A stretch of 64,000 nt of DNA from Sipunculus nudus (GCA_026874595.1 CM049311.1:21196676-21260675), one strand, 5' to 3'. Counted from the stretch's first letter, positions 1-11,819 are shown. Numbers and translations are program-made. The notes: generated by a model from the letters alone, not told the origin.

Positions 1-1190
1 CAAAATATTGATATATTTTGAATTTAATGTTTCATAAAATGAAAAGCGTCTATTTGGCTTAAGTCTGGTTCTTGCAGAAATAAATATGTAATTTTCAAGC
101 AATTTTGGTATAAAGAGGGAGTTTTCTCGCTTCGGAAACAAACAACATATAATAGTGTTTGATTTAAAAATACCTAGGGGGCAAACGACTCTTGAGAATC
201 AAATCCTCCATCCCCCCCCCCCCCCCACCACCCCTGGATCCGCTGCTGGTTATTTTGAATTCACGAAATCTGCAGAAATTAATTGATTTTTGCTTTGATA
301 CATATTACAAGTCATTGTTTAAATTTAGTTATTTCTGAAGAGATTACAATTAATATTTGAGAAAACTTTCACATAATTTTGAAAATAACTCTTTTTTTAC
401 GGATTGAAATTAGAGCCTATTTTTTATGTCAAAATGACATTCTTTTAAATGACAGTATGGGGTGGGTGGAGGTAATATGGTACGTTCAAGATTGTTGGGA
501 AAATTGACTGCTAAACATACCAAATCATCTCAGTATGGCTCCATTCAAAGAATGTATATGGCAATTCGTTAAATAAAACACAGTCGGAAATGTTGATTAA
601 GCCGAAGCCTTTGTAACTAACTTTAGCATATCTGATTCATGTATTTGATATAAACAACTTTATATGTAATGGTAGCCATGCATCCTTTACCGTTCTTCAT
701 CGAAAATTTCACATATTATTGCACATTTTAATGATTCATTTAAACTAAAGCTTCTTTTTCACTTGATTCTGGTTCTAAAATAAGTAAAGATATAGTCATA
801 AAAAATTGTGAAACAGTATGCATATTTCGTTATTTTATAATAGTGTGCATATGTCAACTATACGATTCTGATTTTCCTTTACAGTCTGTTTATTTTATTA
901 TTTGATCAACATTCTTCATAGAAAGGAAAAAAAGGCATAACGTTTATTCAAAATTAGTTGGGTTTACTATTTAGCAATGTATTTTTCACAATAATGATAT
1001 ATGTGAAACAAATGGCAATTTCATATCGATTCGGTCAATATGTCGAATAAACTGACTTATATTTCTGTCAATTTGTAAATTGTATGAAAATTTTAGTAAT
1101 TTTTTATATTATCTTAGTTTAAACAAGCACTTTGTAAATTGACTAACACTTTCAGGCAATTTACAAATTGACTGATTTTATACATTGACT
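1..1190. other. AT-rich intergenic or intronic DNA, no gene seen
   Basis: No open frame of coding character and no RNA gene was seen. The stretch is AT-rich with short homopolymers. A run of 15 C at 212-226 is the only marked feature. Confidence 0.5.
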
Positions 1191-1191
1191 G

Positions 1192-1195
<4 letters not shown>

Positions 1196-1257
<62 letters not shown>

Positions 1258-1268
1258 GGGGGGGGGGG
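1196..1268. repeat. (TA)n microsatellite followed by a G13 run
   Basis: About 60 bases of uninterrupted alternating TA run directly into 13 consecutive G (1256-1268). Abrupt TA-to-G junctions also occur beside other repeats here. The tract is a likely site of length polymorphism and assembly error. Confidence 0.95.
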
Positions 1269-1605
1269 TTATAATCTGTCATGAGACGGCGATGTTGATG
1301 TTGGTGTACAATGGGACTGTCAATGTATTGTAACGTTCACCGCATCACCCGAGTCGCTAAATATAACCTGCTTCAAACGTTGATCTTGATAATATGGCCG
1401 CCAGTCGCTGCATCAGATTCACAGCGTACTTGACCTTGAAAGGATCAGGCGGTATCCACGGAAAATCGCATCAGTCTTTTAAAGCTTGTTTCCAAGTGTA
1501 GGTACATGCTCGCTCCGAATTCGCATGGGACAAGTTTATATATGCAGATATATATGGAAAAGAGTATCCTGAAGAGGTAACCTCAATTCTACCACTTTCA
1601 CGGTA

Positions 1606-1701
1606 ATGCAAGCAACCAGGGCATTCTTTGTAGGATCGGCGGATGAACAGAACAAAATCGTTCGAGGTGTTGATGGTCTACATGCATGGCTTTACTATAA
1701 A
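1606..1701 (+). CDS. Possible coding exon, unidentified
   Basis: An ATG at 1606 opens 32 codons with a balanced composition (starts MQATRAFFVGSADEQN) that end exactly at a strong donor, AAA followed by GTAAGT. The preceding 300 bases are richer in CpG than their surroundings and hold another short ATG frame at 1394 (starts MAASRCIRFTAYL, arginine-rich and without acidic residues, as in a mitochondrial presequence). This could be the 5' end of a gene. I recognise no family, found no convincing next exon, and an in-frame TGA lies shortly upstream of the 1606 ATG. Chance is a serious alternative. Confidence 0.2.
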
Positions 1702-1814
1702 GTAAGTCTAATTGATTTAAACTATATTCAAATATAATTTGAGACCACGCAGTCTAAATATACTACACTTTCATAGGATTTTGAGCGTGTTTGAAAGTGT
1801 TTGCGTGCAGTGGC

Positions 1815-1828
1815 GGGGGGGGGGGGGG
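1815..1828. repeat. G14 homopolymer
   Basis: Fourteen consecutive G. A minus-strand open frame across it reads prolines from this run and is not taken as a gene. Confidence 0.9.
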
Positions 1829-2514
1829 ACGCATTCTGAAAGGGTAGCGAGCGTGAGTTAGCCCTGCCAAGGTGTAAGTATTTTTGTTTGCTTCTAAAAT
1901 GCGTAACTAAAACGTGATTCCATGCACCGATACACGTAGCTCCGTGTTGGCTGAAATAAGAGGGCCAGAGTGGTAAATAGTTATATAATTTGCCGCGAGG
2001 TGGCAGTACCGACACTTAGCGTTACAAGACCGTGAGAGAACGTTTGCAGTACTGAAACTAAGACCGTTAAAGAACGTTTGATTTTTCTGTCAGCGGTAAC
2101 AATTAAAGGTGCCCATTCACCTAACTTTTGAAAAAGATTTTATGTTATTTCTTGTTTCCTCTGTGTATATATATTAATGATCTAAGGGTAATTTTGGTTG
2201 TGAAAAATTGTTATTATGCCTTCATGAAGGATGTATGCACTTGTTTATCAACAACAATTTTTACCAATGGGAAACAGTGTAACCTAAGGTGATAGGTGCA
2301 TATATGCGGAAGCAGAAAGGTCACTTGTTGCAAAACGCAGTTTGCAAAACTCTGACTTATCTGACTTGCTGCCAGAAACCCATGTTGATATTTTTTTAGC
2401 TCAGCTGACTATAATTCATCTGAACCACAGTCGTGGTCCTTTGTCCGTCGGCACTCCGTCCGGCCGGCCGTTAAACTGGCACGTTTTAAAACCATTGGAC
2501 CTACGAATCTGAAA

Positions 2515-2900
2515 TTGGACATACCATTAGATGTCCCCAAAATCTCCTACCATACCAAAAATTGGGTCACTGGGACTGCCAATATCAAAACCACTGACCT
2601 GATTTTGATCATTTTTAAATATATATTCCTCTATATATTTGCTATGTACATATACCAGAAATTAGTTCAAGATTTATTAAATTCTGGAAGTAATGGGCCC
2701 GAACATAATGCACTTTGTAAAAATTCAGGAAATATTTTTACTCCCTTAACTTGAGACTTGCTGAAGCTAGAGACTTTCTTTCCAATATATAATTATATTT
2801 AATCCAAATTCAATTGTATACCCAAAATAAATCTAAATTTTTCAAATTTTATAAGTTTTTAGCATAAATATAAAATCAGTACCTTAAATTTTGCCCAGAT
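2515..2900 (+). repeat. First copy of a ~400-bp internal repeat unit
   Basis: Shares TTAGATGTCCC, GGGCCCGAACATAATG and the 'ctcccttaac.tgaga.ttgctgaagctagaga' pattern with 3422-3880, in the same order and strand. The copies are clearly diverged, with small indels. Confidence 0.8.
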
Positions 2901-3421
2901 TTGACCATGACACATGCATTCTTTTCCTGTAACTGCTGTGGATCTTATTTTCACAGCATGTTTCCATAAGCATTTCATCTGTTAACATCTTAAATTTGAA
3001 ACCAGTTGATCAGAAACTGTAGATTTTATTCACGTTTTCAAGCACCATGTAAATTATTGTTTACATCAAGCTAGTGTTATGTAGTTTGCTATGAGATCAG
3101 ATCCCCAGCTTCCCAGGTCAGCTCTCTTTTGTGTTTGTTAGGCGGCCGAGTCACGGAGTCGTACTCAAAGAACAACAGCTTGGCATAAACTTATTTATTA
3201 CCGTAAACATAATAAACATAAAACATAAAACAGCATAATACGTGACCTCAAGGTGGCGCACCAAGTCAGTACACAACACTCCTCCACCTTTAGTGTGTGA
3301 TTACCAAAAATGCAAATCTTAACCTTGTAGTTATTCTGAATACTCTTCCTCATCACAAAGACTTGTGTAAAAAGAACATTCTTCATTTTTAGTACACTAC
3401 ACTCTCATCTCCCAAAATTTG

Positions 3422-3880
3422 GCATACAGTTAGATGTCCCCTAAATACCCTACCATACGAAAGGTTTGGTCACTAGAACTTCATTCCTTCGAGATATTAA
3501 GAAAAAACTTCAATTTTCCTTTTAAAACCAATTGTTACACCCCAAGACTGCTTAATAACAAAACTACCATTCTGACTTTGATCACATATAATATACATGT
3601 TCTTCTATTCATTCCCTTTGCAAATGCCAGTAATGGTGAGAGTATTGCTTAATTGTTTTAAGCTATGGGCCCGAACATAATGACCTTTGTAAAAAATAAA
3701 GAATATATTTACTCCCTTAACATGAGAATTGCTGAAGCTAGAGATTTTTGTTGTTAGAGATATATCATGATATAATCAAGATCCAATTGCATACGCAAAA
3801 TTAGTTCTGAAATTTTTCAAATTTTATAAGTTATTAGCATAAATATATAATTAGTACCTTAAATTTTGCCTGACTTTGAC
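3422..3880 (+). repeat. Second copy of the ~400-bp internal repeat unit
   Basis: Direct repeat of 2515-2900; anchors lie 903 bp (TTAGATGTCCC) and 972 bp (GGGCCCGAACATAATG) downstream of the first copy. The intervening 3.06-3.40 kb is unrelated to either unit and may be an insertion. Confidence 0.8.
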
Positions 3881-4195
3881 CATGGCACGTTTGTTTCCTG
3901 TAAGCACTGTTAATATAATTTTCATATCATGCAGAAATAAGTATTTCAGCTTGTTGGTTTTGAAGGTTGAAAGAAATTGGCCAAAAATTGTGATTATTGT
4001 ATCCGCCAAAACGAAGTTTTGCGAATACTATGTTTTTGACCGGGTTACGCCGCCGCCGCCGTATTCGTTTCCGGAGAACTCCTCTGAGACTACTGGACTG
4101 ATATTTCCGAAACTTACACCAACTATCGGGTCACATGTGAACTGGTCCCTAACCAATTGGCGTTGACCTCTGACCTTTCCTCTCTGCCCAGCGTC

Positions 4196-4890
4196 CATTT
4201 GTGAGTCTGCCTTGGGTTAAAATCACTCATATCTCTGCAGTGGATTGACTAATTCACCTGAAATTCGGCATGCGTATACATCCTGGATAGCTTTCTTGAT
4301 TTTATGACAGGTGGCGCCACCTATATTCACTTTTACGCTGCAGACATCCATGCTTATAACTCCGGACTAGTTTGACGTATTTTCTTGAAAATTTGCATGT
4401 GTATATAACTCATATAGCTCTTTATCATTCACAAAACTTGAGGGACCTCCTGCAACCATTTTTGCACAGTGTCCGTCTGTTTGTCTGCCGTGGGCTAAAA
4501 TCACTCATATCTCAGTAGTCTGCCTAAAAATTTGCGTGTTTATACATCTTGGATAACTTTCTCGATTTTTTTTTGGCAGATGGCGCAACCTACATTTATG
4601 TTAACGCTGCAGACATTAAGGCTTATATCTCAGGACTGATTGGACATATCCCCCTGAAAATTTTGCATATGTATAGATCTCACATAGCTCTTAATCATAC
4701 ACCTTCCACCCTTATTGCACAATTCCATCTGTTTGTCTGCTGTGGGATAAAATCACTCATATACATGTAGTGGTTTGACTTATCTGCCTAAAATTTTGCA
4801 TATGTATACAACTTGGACGGCTTTCTGGATTTTGTGGTAGGTGGCCAACCGACATACACATTTCGGCTGCAGACATCCATGCTAATATGC
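4196..4890 (+). repeat. Three tandem units of about 250-280 bp
   Basis: The anchor AATCACTCAT occurs at 4221, 4499 and 4751, and GCTGCAGACAT at 4337, 4606 and 4866, so unit lengths are about 252-278 bp. Each unit has the same order: AATCACTCAT, 'ttgcatgtgtata', a GGTGGCGCCACC-like block and GCTGCAGACAT. The first unit holds the perfect 14-bp palindrome AGGTGGCGCCACCT (4309-4322). Confidence 0.85.
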
Positions 4891-4899
4891 AACACACCT

Positions 4900-5856
4900 C
4901 ACTCTGTTTCCCCTTGCGAATCAATCCATGCCTCACTTCGCCCGTTCCACTCTGATTTTGGCGGATACACGAAGTCGCTTGTCGACTACCCGTATTCTAG
5001 TTATTAACGTTTTTATGAGACCATGTAAGACCCAGGCTCTACCAAGCCCCTCTTCAGTCACCTGTATGTCCTCTGCTTGACCTTTCAGGCCAATTATGCA
5101 CGCTTGAGGCGGGGCATACTAGTATACTGGTCAGCCAGGTAGCTTATGGCTTGCCACAGTTGATTCGGGTGTCCAACCCAACTCTTCCATTAGTTGTTTG
5201 GACCAACAACAAAACAATAAAAAAACAATAAATAAATAACTTTTATAGGTCTATAATAACAACTTTAAGAAAAATCAAAAGAAAAGGAATTTGAATGTTG
5301 ATGAGTAACAGGGAATTACCTTGCAATTACTGAGATTTTATGGATTTCGTTTAGATGGATGAAAATGAGTTCCAAATAACACCATTGAGTCATCTATGGT
5401 ATTTTTCTTTTCAATTTTAATAATGAAAATAAAATATTTAAATTATATTGTTCTTTTCTATGAGGGATTATATGATGGAAATTAATGATAGACAAAGATG
5501 CAGTTGATAATATTAATCTAAATTTCCACGTCTTTTCCAAGTGTTTCAGTTATATTTATTTCAAAATTAAACAAAAATTTAAAATATTGCAAAATTTAAA
5601 AAATTCAATCAGATAAGTCAATATGTTTCACTAATGACATTAAGACGCGTGGCTGTATTAGTTGTCCCAAGACTATGTAAATAATCAAAATTTATATTAC
5701 TGGTTCCTTTATTTCAGTTGATAAAATTTAACTTGCCCATCTCTTGTTTTTTTCCTGGTATAATTTATAGGGTGTTCTTATACTTGGGTTATTTTTCACA
5801 CATGTAATGGTTTCATTGCTGAGATTACTTTAAATTTGTTTCTGATACATTTTTAC
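4900..5856. other. Intergenic, no gene or clear repeat structure seen
   Basis: AT-rich sequence after a short CpG-containing stretch near 4920-4990. I see no coding exon, RNA gene or terminal repeat here. Confidence 0.45.
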
Positions 5857-6349
5857 TTCAGCTGCCTGTAAGTAAACTCAGGTATAGGAATGGCGCTTTG
5901 TCCGTCGTCCGTCCGGGCGTCCGGTCGTCCGGTAGCAGGGCACAAATCGTAACTGCTGGTCCTAGAAATTTCTAAGTGAAGATCCAGGGAGGTCAATAAA
6001 AAATCTCCTTGGACACCTGACATAAGGTCACTGCGACCTATATTCTCCGAGCTATAGGGCTTGAAAGTACCCCCCAGAATAATAAAAAAATTGATACAAA
6101 ACCGCCAATATCTTGATAATTAATGCATGGATTGTCATGAATCTTGCCTTGAATAATGACCATGACTAGTTTTGTCAGTTCCCGAAAAGTGGTGGCGCCA
6201 CCTGTATTTTTTTTTATATTTTAACTAATATTTTCTATTTATTTTTTTTCTGTAAAATGACAACAATCTTGTCAGTTTGTCAGCTGTGATTACATCTAGT
6301 GTCCCAAAACCTGGTGTATTTACTAATCACAAGTGGATGCCCTATAGTA

Positions 6350-6410
6350 ATCACCCTGTCTGTCTGTCTGTTTGTCTGTCTGTTTGTCTGTCCATCCGTC
6401 CATCCACACA
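6350..6410 (+). repeat. (CTGT)n / (CATC)n simple repeat inside copy B
   Basis: Alternating ctgtctgt, ctgtttgt and ccatccgt tetramers. They produce an artefactual LFVCLFVC-type open frame that should not be annotated as protein. Confidence 0.85.
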
Positions 6411-6504
6411 AATTTGATTCTAAGGTGATAACTCGAAGTTCGATCGACATATGGATTTCAAACTTGACTTATATATTGCCTACCAGTAAAGAACATATAT
6501 GATT

Positions 6505-7770
6505 TTGGGGTCACGAAGTCAAAGGTCAAGGTCACAGGACTCACTTATGTAAAGAGATTATGGCTGCATTTTAAGCCAAGCTTTTCATCCAAAACTTTCC
6601 ATTTTTGCGCATTTAGCTGACTTGCCAGAATGGGGAGAGCATAAATGAATTTGGGGTGACATGGTCAAAGGTCAAGGTCACAGGGGCCATCTGTTCACAA
6701 ATTAGTTTCCAGATGATAACTCCAGTTTAGTTTGATATATTGGTTTCAAGCTTAACTTATATATGACTCACCATTAAAGTAAGAACCGTGTTGATTTTGG
6801 GGTCCAACGGTCAAAGGTCAAGGTCACAGGACTTATTTCTTTTAAAAGAATGCATATGCATTTGAAGCCAAACTTTTCATCACAAATCTTTCATCTTCAA
6901 GATATTGCTCACCTGGCAATAGTGGAAGATTCTGTTCAATTTTGGGGTCATGAGGTCAAAGGTAAAGGTCACAGTACCCACTTATTAGGAAGATTGTGGA
7001 TGCATTTTAAGCTAAACTTTTCATCCCAAACCTTCCATCTTGCACATATAGCTTAGCTGCCAATAGGGGAAGAACCTGATTGATTTGGGGGTCACAAGGT
7101 CAAAGGTCATGTTCACAGGGGTTAATCTGTCCACATATTTGTTTCTGGATGATAACTCCAGTTCGGATTGACATATTGGTTTCAATTTTGATTTATATAT
7201 GACCCACCAATAATGTAAGAACCCCTTTGTTTATTGGATCATAAGGCCAAAGGTCAAGGTCACAGGACCCACTTCTTTAAAAAGATTGTTGATGTATTTT
7301 TAGCCAAATTTTCTGTCCCAAACCTTATGTCTTCCAGATGTTGCTCACCTGCCAATAGTGTCAGTAACTTATTGATTTTGGGGTCACAAGGTCAAAGGTC
7401 AAGGTTATTGGGGCCATCTATCCACATATTAGTTTCCAGATGATAACACCAGTATGGTTTGAAATATTGGTTTCAAACTTGACTTATTTATGGCCAACCA
7501 CTAAAGTAAGAACTGTTGATTCTTGGGTCATGAGATCAAAGGTCAAGGTCACAGGACCCACTACTTTAGAAAGATTGTGGATGCATTTTAAGCCAAACTT
7601 TTCATCTCAATCCTTTCATCATCGACATGTGATGCACCTGCCAATAGGGGAACTTTCCTTTTAATTTTTGGGTCACAAGGTCAAAGGTTAAGGTCACAGG
7701 GCCCATCCATTCACAAATTAGTTTATGGATGATAACTCCTGTTTAGGTAGACAGGTTAGCTTCAAACTGA
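6505..7770 (+). repeat. Nine-unit ~145-bp array of AGGTCAAAGGTCAAGGTCA
   Basis: The core AGGTCAAAGGTCAAGGTCA, or a one- to three-base variant, starts near 6519, 6661, 6808, 6950, 7095, 7240, 7385, 7533 and 7675, a spacing of 142-148 bp. Two spacer types separate the cores: type A ('ttttaagccaaacttttcatcccaaacc') and type B ('agtttccagatgataactcca' then 'ttggtttcaaacttgac'). Their order is A B A A B A B A B, a higher-order repeat. The core equals a DR1 hexamer pair plus an abutting third hexamer and contains TCAAGGTCA, the extended half-site known for ERR/SF-1/FTZ-F1 receptors. Confidence 0.9.
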
Positions 7771-7850
7771 TCACGGGACCAATATTTTGGAAAACCTCAT
7801 AAACATATATCCTTATAGACAAATGCAGCTGAGCGAAGAGACCCATGGGT

Positions 7851-8468
7851 ATTTAATTTTTAAATAAAATTATTGAATAAGATAAAAAAAGCAGATCTTA
7901 GACAAGTTCTCATTATGATTTCTGTTATGTTAATAAATCTCATAAGACTCTTGCTGTACTTATGATCATTATTTAAATTGGTAAAACTTGTATATTCTGG
8001 ATTCTCAAACACTTTGTTTGGCTAAAATTGAATAAATACCAGACATGGATCAGTACTTTGCCAATTGTTTTTGAATGCGAATATGAATATGAACTCCATA
8101 ATTTCATATATAAGAATAGTAATACAGGTAAAAATGAATACAAATACATTCATGAATATATTCTATTATATCATTTAATAATCATTTATTTTGATAATAT
8201 TATTAAAAAATCTTTTCAGATGATACTGTTATTCTATTTAAATAAAATTTGTTTTTAAAATTAAAATTATATTTGAAACAATATTTGTTATTATTTTTAA
8301 TAATTATATTTTTAATAAAAAAAATTGTTAAACATATTATTTGTGCTAGAGCTACTCTTGGGTAGGGATAACCTGTTATTATTAAATAACAGTTTATTCA
8401 TTTGTAAAAGCATAATTAACATGACTGATAATGGACAGTTTTTTTTTCAAATAAATCTACTGCTATGT

Positions 8469-8513
<45 letters not shown>

Positions 8514-8906
8514 TATAATTATATATTCCAAAGCAGACCTCTCCAAACGCTTATCAGTTTTAATATTAGGCACACAAGTATATTTCTAACTGTTCTCACC
8601 AAAAAAAATTATATTCAATTCATTTATTTTGAGAAATAAAGTCCCAGTTGTTTTCATGTGAAACATGTAGACTGTAGAGAAATACAATGGATTTTCCACG
8701 CAAGTTGAATGTATTTCCATCCTTACTCAAAGAAAGGTCCAACTGACCTCCAACCTTCTTAAAACAACATTCACTCCCTGCATCCAAAGCCTATATGACT
8801 TTAGTCCCGAATAAAATATACTTAACGCTTTTCCCGCAATGGCGTACACAAAGGGGGGGGGGGTTGAGCATTTCCTGAAACCTTGTTGAAACCAGCGATT
8901 CACGTA

Positions 8907-8954
<48 letters not shown>

Positions 8955-9353
8955 GTAGAATATATACGATACATGTGTTAATTTGAAGAAAACGAAATAC
9001 ACATGTATTCTAAGGTAATTGGTTTCATATGTTCGGAGCGCCCTTTGTAACTCTGAAGTCATGTTTACTTTTTATGTATAATTTGATTTCTGGCTTCTTC
9101 TGTGTACATATTACTGGATTATAAATAATTCCTGTTCTCATAAACCCTTTGTGATTTGTGCTTGAGCTTGTTTATCTACAGGCTTTTCGTAAACGCATGC
9201 GCTAATTTTGACAAACAGAAAAATTTTATTCTTCGTCATATTATTGGACTAAGAGGTTCCCGTTACAAAGCTTCGTTTACCAAATATGGGCAAAATTAGA
9301 AAATTGAGAATCTTTAATATTGACATAACAAGGGGGTTCATTTACCAAACAAT
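7851..9353. other. AT-rich DNA with two TA microsatellites, no gene seen
   Basis: Contains (TA)n at 8470-8510 and 8910-8950 and a G11 run at 8853-8863. Open frames here are rich in Ile, Asn, Lys and Tyr and reflect AT content. No exon or RNA gene was recognised. Confidence 0.5.
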
Positions 9354-9465
9354 GGGATGAGTATACACCCAAGGCCCGCAGGTGCAGTAGTCAACGGGTC
9401 TGCCTAACGGCAAGATATAGAGGAAGCGTGTGTTATCGCCCTGTCACATGTAGTCCGAAATGGAA
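9354..9465 (+). repeat. SINE tail fragment
   Basis: GCCCGCAGGTGCAGT (9374) through GTCCGAAAT (9452-9461) matches 24383-24472 in the same order, including 'gaggaagcgtgtgttat.gccctgtcacat'. At 24 kb this tail follows a tRNA-like head with Pol III boxes. Here only the tail is present, consistent with a 5'-truncated copy of the same family. Confidence 0.7.
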
Positions 9466-9594
9466 TTCTGCAGATGTACATACTATTTTAATGTAACACT
9501 AAAATACCTCCAACAAAAAAAAATCATTAAAATACGATAAAATACGATGGTTTATGCTCAAGAAAAACCTCTTGCCGTTAGAATTTATAATATA

Positions 9595-9865
9595 ATATCC
9601 CATATACCAAAGATCAGCATATGCTGCTTTTGGAACAGGTGCTGTATTTCTGCTGTGATTGTACTCTTATTATGCCGCCAATTAGTGTAGCAATACATCA
9701 GATGTTACTACCTGCCTATCCATTCTGCTCTATTTCTGCTGTGAGAATCAGCTGTTTTGCAGCATATGCTCTATAAATACTGAATCTCAGTATTTTTTTT
9801 ACAGCAGACATACTGAAAATCAGCTGTGCTGATTTAACCATCTGGGCAGACAAAAGAAACAAGAT
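9595..9865. repeat. Repeat with CAGCATATGCTG palindromes
   Basis: Begins TCCCATATACCAAAGATCAG and contains TCAGCATATGCTG near 9613, a second GCAGCATATGCT near 9768 and 'aatcagctgtgctgattt' near 9820. The segment at 17690-17877 shares CAGCATATGCTG and ends, in reverse complement, with TCCCGTACCAAAATCAGCAG, so both look like members of one small element family. No coding sequence. Confidence 0.45.
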
Positions 9866-10928
9866 GTACCAGTGTGGATTTCAGAGAGCGGATTTTCAGC
9901 AGGTGCTCATATACTACTGCTTTAAAATCACCCATAGCGATCGATAACATTTTCTAAAGTTTGCAAGGCAGAATTTGAGTATATATGCTTATTCATTACT
10001 GTTTTGAGAGAGACGGTGGGATCAAACGAAATTATGGGCAACTTATTTAGAAGATTTGCTGAAATCAATGTTGTAATAACATATGGCCTGTGGAAACTTG
10101 ACATATATAAACCGGGGCCAACATGTTCAAACCATAACGCGGGTCAAGCAATACTTCTCACCGAAGGCACAAAGTTGTCCATTTTCCCACCATGTCTGTT
10201 GTTTTCAAATTTAATCAATTCTGCAGTTGTATCCATTTTATTTCTTTTGTGCCGGATAGCATATTTATCAAATCTGTAAATTATCTGACTTATACTATAT
10301 ATCCTCACTCGGATAGTCTGCCTCTCCCGTTAGGATGCTGAAGTAGGACAATTTGAAACCGGGAGGGGTGGGGGTTGAACAGAACATAGCTTTATTCTGT
10401 AAAAGGACCACTGGGAATGCAGTAACAAACATTATTCAACAACAAGGTCGTATTTAACGATTGAACAAAACTGTCGATCTGAAATATGTAATCTGAAAGA
10501 TAAAAAAGCAAGTCTTCCTTTATTTGCTGGGCAAAAAAAACAAAGGGCTTGAAAATTTAAAAAAAATGCAGTCATGCTTTAAATGCTTTATTCCACTAGG
10601 GCATAAAGCTGTTTAGAGCAAAACGTAATTCTGGTCATTCAGGCCATATGTTTTATTAATTTGTGTCCATCCTTCAATCCCGGGGAAGATATCCTGTTTT
10701 GTGTAAAATACCAACCTCTTTCATTTTTTCAACTTCAGATCTGTACCACATTTTAATTTTTTAGCAGTGATTATATCATACAATAGAAGTACTTACAACA
10801 TAATCAGTTTTTTAAAAACATCTTTAAAACATTATTTCCTTGGCATTTGTCTGTCCAGCAGCTCTTCATAAATTAACGTGGTCGAACACTAATTTATGTA
10901 TACTGTCAGTTGCTTAAAGGGCAACTGT
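9866..10928. other. No gene recognised
   Basis: A 91-codon open frame at 10004-10279 shows no family signature, no flanking splice sites that I trust and no neighbouring exon. I treat the stretch as intergenic. Confidence 0.4.
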
Positions 10929-11819
10929 AAGGCCCCTTTTCCATGCGCTGAAAAAATCACGCTGAATTAAGCTTTTCCATTTGCGCGCGTTTCCGCGGAA
11001 TTCCCCCTTCCTGTGACTTGTTTTCACAAGGGGTTCCCCGTCTAAGAGCATTCCAGGCATCATGTCGAGCATGTGCCTGTTATGTACAGCTCACTTTATG
11101 CATGTATACATTTAAAATTTGGTTATATTTGCAGCAACGTACAGTTTTTATTACGGTATAGTGTGTATATCGACAGGCGGGCTGGGTTCGTATATAGGCT
11201 ATAGGCTATAAGAGATTATTTACTGTCCGTAATAAGATATTTAACACCACCGCAGCACATATATATGGTTATATAAAATATATATAATCATGCATTAAAG
11301 TAGACAAGCAGAACAGCAGTTAAGTATGATTTGTCGCCATGCATGATACAGGCCTATGCTAGGGCTGTAGTGATTATAACCTGATCCAGGATGCATTGGT
11401 GACAAACTTACAAGTTTATATATTCTTTATTTTAACTATACAGGAGAGGGTATGCTAAGCCCAACTTCAGGGCTTGGCCCCCAGTTTGTAACTGACCCTA
11501 CCCCCTCAACATATCTTCAATCAAGATTCATAAAACCATTTATAAACCAATCAGACATTTCCCAGACGCGTCACAACAGATGCAGTTAAAGAAAGGTGTG
11601 CACAGGAGCTGAATGAAAATGCGATTAGACTGAATAGAGTTGCCATGTAATTAAGGCTAAGCAATTACAGTCATTATGTAAATACCTGGCATCTCGGCTC
11701 TGACATTTGAATACACAAAGTCCCAATTAACTTAAACACCTGCAACTTACATAATATATAATCATGATGAAATACAGAGAGTGAGAATTGTAGTAATAGA
11801 CTGGCCCTTAGTACATTAC

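Larger units (their letters stand above)
2398..4900 (+). repeat. Dispersed repeat block with CTCAGCTGAC start and internal duplications
   Basis: The block begins AGCTCAGCTGAC (2398-2409) and then carries the ggTCCTTTGTCCGTCGG signature also seen at 5.9, 52.5 and 58.4 kb, so its left end belongs to the same family. Inside are two related ~400-bp units (about 2515-2900 and 3422-3880; GGGCCCGAACATAATG occurs in both, 972 bp apart) and three tandem ~250-280-bp units from 4196 to 4890. No clear right terminus was found. The open frames in this block are repeat-derived. Confidence 0.65.
5857..7850 (+). mobile_element. Near-complete copy of the hexamer-array repeat family (copy B)
   Basis: The left end (TTCAGCTGCC, then 'gctttgtccgtcgtccgtcc') aligns with the starts at 52487 and 58408. 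The right end, GCAGCTGAGCG plus GACCCATGGGT at about 7825-7850, aligns with the ends at 54376-54404 and 60067-60100. In the best copy the ends form the inverted pair CTCAGCTGAC/GTCAGCTGAG. Interior order: 'gcacaaatcgtaac', 'ggtcactgcgacctata', the GGTGGCGCCACC block, a (CTGT)n tract, then the ~145-bp array. No transposase or reverse transcriptase frame was found, so it looks non-autonomous. Target duplications were not resolved. Confidence 0.7.

Noticed and set aside
6299-7664. Several 60-75-codon frames in the 6.3-7.7 kb array
   Set aside because: They are similar to one another because they translate the same ~145-bp unit, they differ in frame from unit to unit, and stops interrupt them.
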